64,000 bases of DNA, from assembly GCF_030463565.1 (NCBI RefSeq), contig NC_134653.1:31433150-31497149 (forward strand), given 5' to 3'. Below the pieces are notes generated by a model. That model searched no databases. It saw only the letters and a list, made by a program, of their open reading frames with translations, and was not told the origin of the DNA. Of this stretch, positions 46,100-57,795 are shown one piece after another. This DNA comes from Pelecanus crispus (Eukaryota; Chordata; Aves; Pelecaniformes; Pelecanidae). The position numbers and the translations under genes were made by a program. Each line of letters begins with the position of its first letter. The first letter of the stretch is position 1.

Positions 46100-49000
46100 A
46101 TAGCTAGTCCTTTATTGATAGAAGTTGCTCTTTTTGGCCAATTGAAAGGAACGAGCTACAACAAATAGAATGACTCTTGAAAGGCAAGTCGTTATAATCT
46201 GCTTCCTGACTTTATGGGCTGGAAGTGTTGAACCTCCTCACTTTGAAATGCAGGGCGCTTGTTTGTGCACTCATTGCATCCGCTGCTTGGGTTTGGAGAT
46301 CTGCCCCAATCGTCTGGAACGTCTACCTTTTCTAACTTTGTAGCATGAATGTACACTAACTCTTTTCTAGTGTGTGGATTCTACAACCAGGCCTCTGCCT
46401 TCTGTAAATTATTCTAAGAACCTAGAGATGTACAGCACAGCTTGCTCTCCTATAGAAACTATTTTATTTAAGATATATTTTTACACCATCTAAGATGCTC
46501 TGACCTTTTGCCAAAAGCTTGCTTTGTGTAGAACACTAAGATGCTGTACTGTATCTTGGAATTCATTTTCAAAAAATGTGATTGAAAGTTAAAACAGCGT
46601 GCACTATTTTTGTTTGTGTATTCAACTGGAAGTGGAGGGAGGAGATGGCAGGGAGAACGACAAAACACGTGACTTACTCTTTTTTCAAGTCGTCTATTTT
46701 TTAACTTGAAGGCAAAGCTGTCCAAATGAGCTCTTTGTCATGTTTGGGTTGGGGGGAAATTTTGGTTCAGCTGAGCTGGTATGAGCAGATAAGGCAGGGT
46801 AGTTATCTCTGGCTCATGAGAAGTGGGCAGCTCATGCAGAAAAAGCAAGGGTTGTTGAATATTTTTGCATTAAACCCAATTACCCCCAGTCCTCGAGTCC
46901 CCTCCAGCTTCTCCTAAAATCATCCCAGGTGGCAAAGCAACCTACAGTGTCCATCTGGGTGTTTATTCAGTGCTGTAGATTCACCGGGCTCCCCCAGGCT
47001 CCTGTTGGGCGCGGCTGAGGGCACCCTGCCTCGCAAGATCTCCCCCCGCGGTGGGACCACGCTTTAGCTGGTTGCAGGGCAGAAGCACGATGTTGCTTGA
47101 GCCCACACATGGCTCGTGGTGAAGGGAAAAGTCCCAGTGAAGGCTGGTCCATGACTCTTCCTTGCCCATCATCCAGACACCCAAGTGCCTGGAAAAAGCA
47201 GTGGCGCTCAGACCTCTCCTGCCTGTGGTCAAATTTTGACATCTGCGACTCAAACAACAGGTCAGCTTTGTGGCTGATGACTCAGTATCACCACAGCAGA
47301 AGGTTGCAGCAGCATAAAACTTCCCCCAAGCACTGGACAGCTAGGATTGGCCAAGCTCCTGCTATGATTAAAATCCTTAAAATAGATTTTTTTTTTTCTT
47401 TCTCCTCCAAATCATGAAAGAAACATCCCCCCTGTCCCGATGAACAGCAAAGGGGTTTTACTGTCTCCGCTGGTGCTGTGTTGGGTGCCTGGAGCGGTAT
47501 CAAAGAGAGCTCTAGGAAAAAGCCTGCCTTGGCACTTGCCACGTGGGCTACGTGGCAGTAATAGAGAGGAGATGTTCTAGCAGGAGCGAGAAACAGGGGA
47601 CCTGCTCTCCCCCAAAGGGCTGCTGGTGACCAGCACGTTCTGTCAACTTCACCAGATCCTGTCGTTCCCTCTCCGCAAAAGGTCCCTGACTCGCAGGCTG
47701 GCAGAGGGAACAGGACAGCAGAACGACTTGTGATTCTGCATACGTGGGCAGGACGGCAACAGCAAAAACGCCCAAGGCAGCCCAAGAGCCTCTGATGTCA
47801 GCTCCGCACCTCTGTGGCGAGAGCACCCACCTGCTTGTGCGAGGAGGTCGTCGGGGACTGCAGGAAAGGCTGCGGGATTTAAAATGGCCAGGGAGAAACA
47901 CAGATGGAGCGGAGTGACAGCCAGAAGTCGCATGAAGCTTGGCAGAGTCCTCCGCGCTTTGAGGATGCTGAAATGATTCACTCCGGCAGCTGTTCCCGAG
48001 CGAGCGGAGGGGAGAGGCGGTTCGACGGGGTGACGAGCTGGCACGGCTTTTCGTCGGCTGGGATAAGCAGCGCCCGCAGCCGGAGGGATGGCAGGGACAG
48101 AAAGGGCTGTGTCCCACTGCTTGGAAGGGACATGTAGGGCAGCTCGGGGTGAGCTGGGGCCCAGGGCTCAGCTGTCACTGCTTCGCACCAGGGATGTTCC
48201 CCATGAGCAAACGGCGAAGTCCAGATTAGCAGGAGGCAAAAGCTGTGCTGCTCGGTGGGACTCGACGGCGAGGTGGGCTTCCTACCCGCCGCCTCCAGCA
48301 CCCGCAGGGTAGGTGCCCAAGGTCCGAGCAGGATCTGCTGGGGTGGGAGGGGAATGCAGCACCCGTGAGACCTGCGGCCACCTGAGCTCCAGCACCTCCC
48401 GGTCCCTCTGCCGATGGGTTTCCATGAGCCCTTTCAGCGCCAGCCCAGCAGCAGCCCCCGGCTGGCCACGGGTACCACAGTTTGGGGTGAGATGCCTGGC
48501 TGACATCGCTCTGTTTCACATAGTTCCATGGACTCATTCGTTTTTCGGTGGGCTAATTTGCTTCTTGGGAAGAACCTGTCCCTTAGGACCAATTAATCCC
48601 TTCCATGACATGGGTTCCGCTCTTTTAGGAGCTGAGGTCCGAGCTGAGCTCCTGGGTGCGGTGACATCTCTCTGGTTTGTGCCCTAGAAAAACCTCACGT
48701 GGTGCCTTGCAGAGCGGACACAGAGGCACCCCACAGGCAAAGCTCTGCAGATGTCTGTCCGTCCATCCGGGCAGCTGGAGCACCCCATGGCCATGCTGTG
48801 GTCCCTGTGCCTGCGCCACAGCCAGCCCGGGCCCCTCCAAAGGGGCATGCTGCCGTCCCACCACTTGCTCTTCACTCCATTTACCTTTTCACTGGAGCCC
48901 AATTCCCTAAGGCCCTGTGGAAAATTCCTGCCTTGATCTGCACCAACTGACTTGCCTGTTCTTGTTTGAGCTTTGAGAAATTCACATCAATTTCTCCTAG

Positions 49001-52000
49001 GCTTCCCCCCCCTCTTTTTACATACATGGGCATTTTGGTCTAATAACTGTATGTTAAAGGCAGACACACCCCACTGGTCCAGCTTTCCACAGCAGGTCCT
49101 ACACCAGGACAGTCAGCAGTGTTTGGAGGGGAGTTTTGCAGCATGGGAGAGACATTTGCGTATTCATTCTCCAGGCTGAATTCCTGCACGCATTTCCCAA
49201 GGCAAGAGCCAGCTCTGTGCGCTGGTTCACTTCAGCCTCCGAGGGGCAACAGCAAAATAGCGACAGGTTTGCTTGAAGCAGGAAGCAATTTGTGAGATTT
49301 GCTTTCATTTCAAGCTCAAGTTACAACCCCACACCTAACGCTTCCTGCTCCTGCACCACCCTTGAGCAAACATTATTTATAGCAGCAAGCTGCATTTATA
49401 GCTTTGCCCCTTCTTGACCTGGAAGTAATTGGTTAATTGAGTTAGACAACAAACCTCAAGACACTCACATGGTTTCCTTCCACCTTCTCACAGGGAGCTG
49501 GAGTCAAACTTCTTCCATCCCAAGCTGGTTAACAACATCAAACACCTTAGAGAGAGCAATGTTTACTTCCCTGCCAGGAAATTGGTCCCTCTTGAACCTT
49601 CTCTGGGGCCAACAGCTCCTATAAAGCTGCTGCACCTGGAGGGGTTGCTGCCTTGCTAGAGCTGGAGCTTGCTCTGGGGTAGGTGGGGGCTCTGTGGAGG
49701 GTTTCCTGAGCTGCACTGAGGCTGGGAAGCAGCGGAAAGCTTTGCCGCTCGCTGGTGGGAGCCGTGCTCTCAGCAGACGTGCCCGAGCTCACCACAAGAC
49801 TGAGATTTTGGTCTTTTGCGCAGCTTTAGCAACGCAACGATTTTGTGGTTGTAGAGGTTTTCTGGGTTTGTGGGCTTGAGGGTGAGGATGAACTATTGGC
49901 TTGCTTGTGCTGTGCTAAGCATGTGTCTTATTCCCGGTCTGAGATCCCTGGGGCTGTGTTGAGTCTCTGGTGCGGGGCCCCGTGTGTTCCTTGCCATCTG
50001 AAGGGGGAACTTCAGTGGCAGCTCTTTTCTTCTGCATGCTGCTGAAGTGGTTGTGCTCTCAGAAGTGCTTATGTTAAGCTGTAAAGCCCCTGTGTCTGTG
50101 CTTGGGTGCTGTGCTGGGCAGGGAGCTATGGGTGCTCCACCTAATGCCGGTGGAGGTTGCTGAACATTCACAAAACCCACCTGGCTGCCCTAGACTAGTC
50201 AGGCTGCCTTCATGCATTTAAAGAGGGCTTTTCCTGGAGGTGGACTGCAACTTAGCTGTTTTTCTTGCCTACTCTCAGAGTTCCTATGTGGTGGCAATGG
50301 CCTTGGAGGACAATGTCAGTGTAGGATGTACCTTGGTTTCCTGGATGCAAATATGATTTTCTTGACACCTGTTAACATGCCTCTGCCTCCCAGTCTCCCT
50401 CTTCCCTCACATCTCTATTTATATGTGACTTTGTGATATTTATTAGTCTTTATTGATGTGTGATGCTGTTAGGTGAAGAAATGTATGCTCTTGCCCTGTA
50501 AAACAGAGGGCTTTAAGCACATGAAACCAACCCTCTTTGGTGGGAACCTTCCCTCTGGGGTGGGGGAGACTCCCACTACAGGTGTGAGTGAGGTTCTGAG
50601 GCAACTTCATGGTCCCCATGTCTGAGCTCTGTAAACCTAAAATAAAACCACAGTAAATCTGTTTAGCCTATAAAATGTGACTAGATCTCCTAGAACAATT
50701 CCTCTATGCTACTGGTAACCCTAGTCCAAGCAGAATTAACGTAGGCTGGAGAAATTCCTAGTGCTGTTGGCTTGAATCCATGGTCTGTATGGAGTCCCAG
50801 TTGGAAAACTTTCTGCGAGGGCTGGAGGAGCCGAGTGGGAGATGCAGCTCAGCAAGATGGGTGAGCTGGTGTTGTCCGCAGGAGACAGGGATGCTGCTGC
50901 AACCAGCGGCCCCGTGCTAATGGAGGGGGAGCCGGCTGGTCTCGTCCGAGCACAGCCGTGCCAAGAGTTTCCCTCTGCAACTGCAGGGGTTGCATGAGGA
51001 GCAAAGAGGGCTTTTTCCAAACAATTCTCCTTGGCAGCTTTTCGAACGTGCTCTGGCTTCACTGGAGCGAAGAAGAAATCCCAAGTGGATCCTGCCCGCT
51101 CAGCGAAGGAGTACCAAGAGCTGAGCACAGCCCTGGGACCTCCTGGCCTCCACCCCTTGCTAACATACCCCTGCAGCTTCATCACAAGAAGCCAAACACC
51201 TACTCCTCCTTCCAAGAAATCAACGGGGAGGAATGAACAATAGTGTAAAAGCCAAGGTTTATAGGCAGCAGCGTGGGAATGCAGGCAGCGTGCTGAAATC
51301 ATGGCGTTTTCCTCTGTGGCAAGCAGAGTCAAACTGCAGAAGCAGTTAAGAGGATTAGATATTTTTGATCATATTTGCAGCTGCGCTAGCTGTAACTGAG
51401 AGGAGAAATACAAATGCTTCGTCTTGGGAAGTGACTCTGAGCCTGGAAGGGAGCGCTCCCTTGGGACCCCGCATCTGGGTACGTGCTCAGACCCTGCTGT
51501 TTGACAGAGCTACGAGGAGTTGTCGTTCCTACAGCTGAAGTAGTGGTGCTTGGCTCCCTTGAAGACCCAGGCTCCTGTGGAAAACTCGCTGCAAGCCAGC
51601 CCGGATGCAGGGCTCTGAGTTGCAATAATGTCTCCAAAATGTCAGCTCCCACGCAGAAGGTCTATGTCTCCCAAATGCTGCAGCCTAAATGAAGAACACG
51701 TTAGAAGCCCTGCCAGGTTTAGACCCAGACGTGAGAGGGGAGATCCCTCCCTGGACATCACTAAGAGGATTTCTTTAACAGTTGTTTTAGCGCTGTGGTG
51801 CTTTAGCAAGGAAAACTAATTTCACTGTATAGTTAAGTTCCAGCGTCTAGTTCTCAAGCATTTAGTGCTGTTACCGCCCAAATAAAAATACCTGACCATT
51901 TCCTCTGAAGCTCAACCCTGCAGCAATGCTGGTGATGTGCTGCCAGCACTGTAGCAGGAACCTCCCCTGCTTTTCCCCTGGGACACCTCCGAGGAACCCT

Positions 52001-55000
52001 TGGCCCCCACTGCAGGCAGGATGGGCTGAGGGGGAGTATGGAAACCATTAAGCTGTTTTTCCAATCTTAAATAAAAACGTGGCCTTGTAACCAAGGAAGA
52101 AGACATCACTCCTTGACACACTTGCATTTGCTGGAAGCCCTCGGCCCTGCTCATGGAGGCTGCCTGGGGTTCTTCTGTGGAGGCATGGGAGTCCTTTCTC
52201 CACAGATGGAGGCTCTGATGATGCTCCTGGCTGGGGCAGGCAGGTTCCTCCTGAAGCCAAAATGCCAGATCTGAGCCCCAGGTGTAGTGTATCAGAGGAG
52301 GGGAAAAGCTCTGCATCTCACTTCCAATTTGCCTGATGATTTTAGCATGGGCTCTTAGCAAACAAGAGAAAGAGTGCCAGAGGTAACAAATTCAACCCTT
52401 TCTAAATGCGGTCACGTGGTAGTCATCTGCCAAAAACATAAAACAAGATCATAATCCTAAATTTGTCCTTTGAATGTACCTGTGCCTGTTCTGTAGTAGT
52501 TTCCTTCTGATCCCCAGGGATTAATACTGAAGTGCATTGAAACATCTGAGGTGAAGGGGCACAGTGGAAATTCCTTGCGGGCTGGTAATAATAACTGAAA
52601 GCTGCTCTGTGAAGCAATCCTGAGGCTGACTTGGTTTTTAATGGACATCTGTCTGTAGGGGGAAAAAATGCCATGGCAACTGGCTTTCTTGTTGGCATGC
52701 CTGTCTCAGTGAAGGGATGGGGAGAGGATGGGTATTGGCGGGTCTGCGTAGCTGTGCTTGGGAAACGTGGAGGTACAGCTCGATGAGGCTGTGAGGCAAA
52801 GGTTGTTTATGCTCTGTGAGCACCAGATCTTGAGGGATTTAAGAGCTAAATCTTGGCATAACGATTGCTTTGTGTGCTGCTGCTGCTTAGCAGGAGCTAG
52901 GCTGGGTTCCCCCCTCCCTTTTGTAAAAATGGGAAATCTAAAAGCGTAAAGTGCTTGGTTGATGATTGCCTGGCAGCTTGCTGGGCAGAGTTGGTGTCTC
53001 CCAGTTTGCAGCTCTGTCCCAAAACAATTGCTACAGAGCTACAGCATCGCTGTACAGGTCCTGGAGCTTTGCTGCCTGAGGAAGGAAATGCCCTTGTCTA
53101 GCGTCCGAGGCAAATGGAAATCGAGAGCAAGGTTCATTAAAATGTTGGTTATAGGTAAAACAAGCTCTGGCAGTTCTGTACCTCTCTCCTGAGTAATGTG
53201 GACATTAGCATTTCCCTGTATCTCCTGTTGGTCGCCGGAGAAGCAGCTGGCATGCATGGCTCTACAGGCACATCCGCCATCCGTGCCCTGTCTGAACTGA
53301 GCTAGAGGTGGATGCTGGTGGGCTGAGAGAAATTGGGAAGAAATAGCTATAAAAGTGCAAGTGCGGATCAAACACTGTATCTGCTGGGAGCTGGCCTCTG
53401 CTTGGAATTGAGCTGTGAATTCGAGGGGCTGCAGGCAATGAGAAGACACTGTGCAGTGGCTGGGGTGGGGAGGGAAGGCAGCAGTAGGTAGCAGTTGTCC
53501 CGCCTGGTCAGTCTGGAGCTTGGGCTTTGGTTTTGCTCGTTGTTGTACATACCTCTTTCTGGTTCGGCCAGTAGCGTGTTCATCACTTAAAACCGATGGC
53601 AGCTTTGCCGACAAGCTAATATCGTCTCTGTCTCTGGGAAGTGCTTCTTGTGTGTTAGATGACCCGAGTTGTTTTCCTAATGTCTTTCCAAGTGTTTGGA
53701 GGTCCCTGTGCCCAATAGCACTGTTCACAAAATGTTAGCCTCCAAGAAGAGGGTTAGGGATAATGGGACTAAATAACAGAAATCTTCAAGGAAGAGAAAA
53801 TGCATGCATAGAAATGCTCAGCTCTGTGAGCTTCTCTAACAGCTGATTTTGCTTAAAATAAATGCCAAGTGCCCGTGTCGGTTGTCCCTCCACAGACATG
53901 TGTTTCATCTTGCTGAATGCTGTTGAGGATCACCCTGGGTAGCTCAGGGAAGGGAGCGCAACACCTAACAGCAGGTTAGATCAAGGAAATGTTACGTCAC
54001 GTAGCACTTCCTGGTAAGTAATGATATTATCAGACTCATTCATCTTTGTATGCAAATACAGCCTGCACATGTAGTCACAAATCTGAATGAAAATAGTTGC
54101 CTTGAAAAAGAGCAGCTCTAACCTGGAACGTGGACAGAAAGGGCAAAACGCAATGTGATTCTCTATCAGAAATAGTTGCTTTTCTTTCTTGACCATGGAG
54201 CAGGTGACTTTGAATCCTGATTTTTTTTCTACAGCTTGACCACTGCATCCACTGACTGTTGTCTGTTCTCTGTCACAACCTCATTTGCAGCCAAACTGGT
54301 AGCTATAATGGTAGGGAAAAGCCAAAAAGGGGAGAAATTGGTAGAGCCAAACCATAAAGTAATAAATGCAGAATGTTGGGAATGGTGGGCAAAGATGAGC
54401 CGTATGGAGTAGAAGGAAAGGGAACGATGTGCCATAATGGCAGTATAATCCCATTATGCTGGAAGTTTGGGTAGTCCCAACGGACAACAGAAAGGTGAGG
54501 AGCAGTGTCTGTGCCGGCAGTCATGGAAGAAGCTGGCTGCCACTGGATTCAGAAACCAACCTTCAGGTTCTCTGGTGGTCATTATTGCCGAAGCTATTTT
54601 AATTTGGTCACTTCTATATATACTTTTAATGTGTTCTTTACGAAGATGCTTGACAAACAAAAAAGGGAGGGCACAATGAAAGCCAAACAGAGCTTAACAA
54701 AACAAAGAATACATTGAAGGAGAAAACAAGTCAAACTGCAACTGCACTTGAGTCATTACTGCAGACGTGAACACAAGTCTTGCTCACACAGCGCTTTCCA
54801 AGCATGTAATGTTACTCCAAAATGTAGTTTAGTATGTTCATATCGCGTCTTAGAAGCCACCTCTGCTCACAGAACTTATTTCTGTACTTTTGACGTCTTT
54901 GAATATCAGGGGCTCCATCTTCACCAGCGGGACCCCACAGCATGGCTGCCACTTCGAAACACTGTACGCTCTTTAATAGTTCTTAACCTTTAGCTACATA

Positions 55001-55425
55001 AATAGTGACTAATTGCTGTGCACTGTAAACATTCTTAGCTGAAAAAGCATTGAAGTAATGTCGTTTAAAAAAACCCAACTATTGAGTAACCTGGATATGT
55101 TATACTCAGTCTCTTATCAGACTTCCTTGTGCTTTTTCTTGGTAACTTTCTTTTAAAATGCAAAGCGCACTGATGAAACACAGTATTGAGCAAGTAATCC
55201 TTGCCAGCTGTAGCTTACGTGAGTTACTTTCAAGGCATATTTTGGCTCTTCCTTTCCTGCTGCATTTTCCCTATCGTGGTAGCACTTGGAGGCCATCTGC
55301 TTGAGGTCCAGTAGAACCAACCAAAAGATGTAGAGGACCTTACAAACAGTACCCTAAAGAGTTTGGCTAAATGCAGGGTTTTGTACACCAGTGGATTTTA
55401 CACATATATATGTGTGTGTGCACAT

Positions 55426-55465
<40 letters not shown>

Positions 55466-56640
55466 AAAAAAAGGTCTTTTAGCTCCTCTTAGGTAATGTT
55501 AGTTATCCCGTCATGTGCAGTGAAACAGACTTCTTTCACAGTAAATGGTCCTAAAATTTGTGTCAGTGGTAGCGCGAGCTGTCTTCAGCTCTGCAGGTGC
55601 TAGCGTCTCCTACAGAAACTCTTGGATTGCAGAAATCCTCAATATCCTTCTCTGGGTTCTGTGGCTGTGAAACAGCAAAGCATCTTGCGAGTTCACTAAA
55701 GGTGATTGAAAAATGTAGTTTCATTAAAACTGCTGGTTCTTTTTAGGGCAAGTGTTTTCAATGGAAAAACTCTTTGTGCTGAGCCCATTTCGGCTAGTAT
55801 CTGTCATCTAACTAATTGTGTTAACCACAAGGTTATTTGGGCCTGTAAGGTAAAACAAAACAAGCAGTCGAACAGTCAAAAGTGTAGGGAAAATGCTAAT
55901 TTAAGAAAGCTGTTAAATATTTGTTATCTTTTTACCATTGTGTGTTGCCACCCACAACTTTCAACCGCATGGGAAAGCTGTTGCTTTACAAGCTAGGTGT
56001 ATAAATAATGCCTGCCTAAGAGCACTGCTCCTTTTTATTACATTTGAATCCTGTGGGATTTCTAGAGCATTTCTATGAATAGATTAAACTCGGAGCATTT
56101 TGAGTAACCATGGCTATAAATCAATTTAGCTCTTGGTTTTCAAGTTACATCTGCTCTTACTAATCCAATATGTACATAGATTTTTAACAGGACAGACCAC
56201 GTTTTATTTTTATGTATTGGTATGAGTTGGTAAAACCGCTGCTCTGCGTAAAGCAGGTACCATGAAAGCGGCAGAGCCGAATAGTCGCTGCACCTCGGAT
56301 TTCTACAGGAAGCCTGGTGATGGCGGATAGGCAACAACATGGAGCGATGGGAGAACTGGCGTCTCGGGCTCAAATATTCTGTCAATGGAACGCAAATTTT
56401 AATTTCTTTGGACTGCAGTGATTTAGGGGGGAAAAAAAAAAAAACAACCAGAAATCTGTAATACTGAGGGGTTGTCAACAAGGAATGTAGCAATCCCTTT
56501 GGCCCCATCTTGCTTTCCTGCAGCCGGCTCCACAAGTAGGAGGGCGATGGGATGTCAGTGTTTATTGGTGATAGTTTGGTATCTCTGTGGTTAAAGGTAG
56601 GAGCCGGTCTGCAGCTTTGCTAGCCAGCGCAGGGGGGCCT
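46100..56640. other. BRAP-ATXN2 intergenic spacer, no gene recognised
   Basis: About 10.5 kb separates BRAP from ATXN2. No exon of a known gene was recognised on either strand. The longest frames (for example 50736-51332 minus and 47548-48117 minus) match nothing I know and lack exon-like context. Content seen: GC-richer stretches at about 46970-48900 and 50870-51240, a GT microsatellite near 55404-55465, and AT-rich sequence after 54000. In mammals no protein gene lies between BRAP and ATXN2, which fits an empty spacer. Noncoding transcripts cannot be excluded. Confidence 0.55.
55404..55465. repeat. (TG)n / (TA)n microsatellite
   Basis: Alternating purine-pyrimidine sequence: a CACATATATATGTGTG part, then an interrupted GCACATATT, then about 14 GT units (about 55429-55456), then TATATATATA. 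Likely length-polymorphic. Confidence 0.93.
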
Positions 56641-56649
56641 GGGGTTCTC

Positions 56650-57670
56650 CATTTCGCCTTTCACAGCTAGTCGGCAGCTCGGCCATTTTTTGTGAATTTT
56701 TGCTGTGTCTCAATGTCTGGTTTCTTTGGAACGATGCGCTGCCGGGCCGAGCCCGCCGCCTTCCCAACTCTTGCTCGCAGGCGGCCCCGGGGGGGCCGAG
56801 CGGGGCCTCGGCGGGGCCGGGCGGGCAGCAGCAGGGCCCGGGCGGGGCCGCCCCCGCCACCCTCTGCCCCGGCCAGGCCTCGGCCCGGGGAGGAGGCCGC
56901 AACCCAGGGCCCTACGCCGCCGGGCGAGGAGGAACGCTCCCCTCGGGGGCCGGGGCCTGCGGGCCGCCCTCCCGCCCTCCCTCCGTGCCCGCAGCGGCCG
57001 CGCCGGGGGTGTCCGCCCGGCTGGCACCGGCTCGGGTTTGCCCTTGCGGCTACCGCGGGCGAGGGGGGAAGGCGCGGGCGGGCTGTGAGGATGGGGAGGC
57101 GGGGGCGGGCGAGGAGGGGGGCTGCGCCCGCGGGGGTCTCACGGAACCGCCAGGCCCGGCCCAGCCCGTCCCGTCCCCTCAGCAGGGCCGGGGCTGCGGC
57201 GGGAGCTGCCGCCGTCCCGCGCCGCCGCCTCACGTGTCCCCCTCCCCTCCCCGCCTCCCGCCTCCCGCCTCCGCCCCTTCACCCGCCGCAGCACCGCCGC
57301 GGCGCCCTCCGACTTCCCGTAAAGAGTCCGCGCTCGCCGCCCGCTCCGGCGCTGCCGCCTCGCCGCCCCCGCTCCCCCACCGTCACCCCGCTGCCGCCGC
57401 GGGGGTGCCCGAGAGACGGCGGGGACGACCGCCGCGCCTCTCCGCCTCGCCGTTCTCCTCGCCCGCCGGCCCAGTCCGGCCTCCCCCCGCCTCTCCCCCC
57501 CCCTCTCCGCGGATCCCTCCGCGCCGCGCTCCGCTCCCTCCGCCCCGCTCGCACTGTTTGGGAGCAACCGGCCGAGCCAGCGGCGCCCCGGCCCCGCCAG
57601 CGCAGCGAGGCCCCGCGGACCGGCCCTCGCCCAGCCCCGGCGCGCACCCCCGGCCCTCTCCCCTCTCGTC
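56650..57670 (+). promoter_or_regulatory. ATXN2: CpG-island promoter and 5' UTR of ATXN2
   Basis: The island spans about 56740-58470, with the ATXN2 coding start inside it at 57671. Upstream is a YY1-like GGCCATTTTTT (56681-56691) and many GC boxes; no TATA box was found. Very long open frames on both strands through the island (for example 56692-58779 plus and 57139-58320 minus) are composition artefacts. An in-frame upstream ATG at 56705 ends at a stop at 57086-57088, and no further ATG occurs in that frame before 57671. Confidence 0.7.
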
Positions 57671-57795
57671 ATGTCCCTCAAGCAAGCGGCGGCGGCGGCG
57701 GCGCAGGCCGCCGGCAACAACCGCAAGCCCCCCGGCGGCGGCGGCGGCCCCGGCCTCCCGTCAGCCGCGGGCGGCGGGAGGCAGAACATGGGCAG
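57671..57795 (+). CDS. ATXN2: ATXN2 (ataxin-2), coding exon 1
   Basis: Ataxin-2 is a cytoplasmic RNA-binding protein with Lsm/LsmAD domains and a PABP-binding motif that acts in translation control and stress granules. Only the first coding exon lies here. It starts MSLK, the same as human Met160-Lys163, the residues just before the human polyglutamine tract. It runs MSLKQAAAAAAQAAGNNRKP and then a Gly/Pro-rich stretch (GGGGGPGLP, GGGRQNMG), and ends in phase 2 at a GTGGGT donor (57796). Human continues here as a Ser/Gly-rich linker and then the Lsm exons, which lie beyond the window. The polyQ position is an alanine run encoded by six GCG codons, with single Gln residues on each side. The MSLK start, RKP block, exon position and synteny with BRAP make the identity firm despite the short match. 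Confidence 0.88.

Noticed and set aside
50736-51332. 198-aa minus-strand frame in the BRAP-ATXN2 spacer
   Set aside because: No recognisable domain, no exon-like splice context and mixed composition; likely chance.
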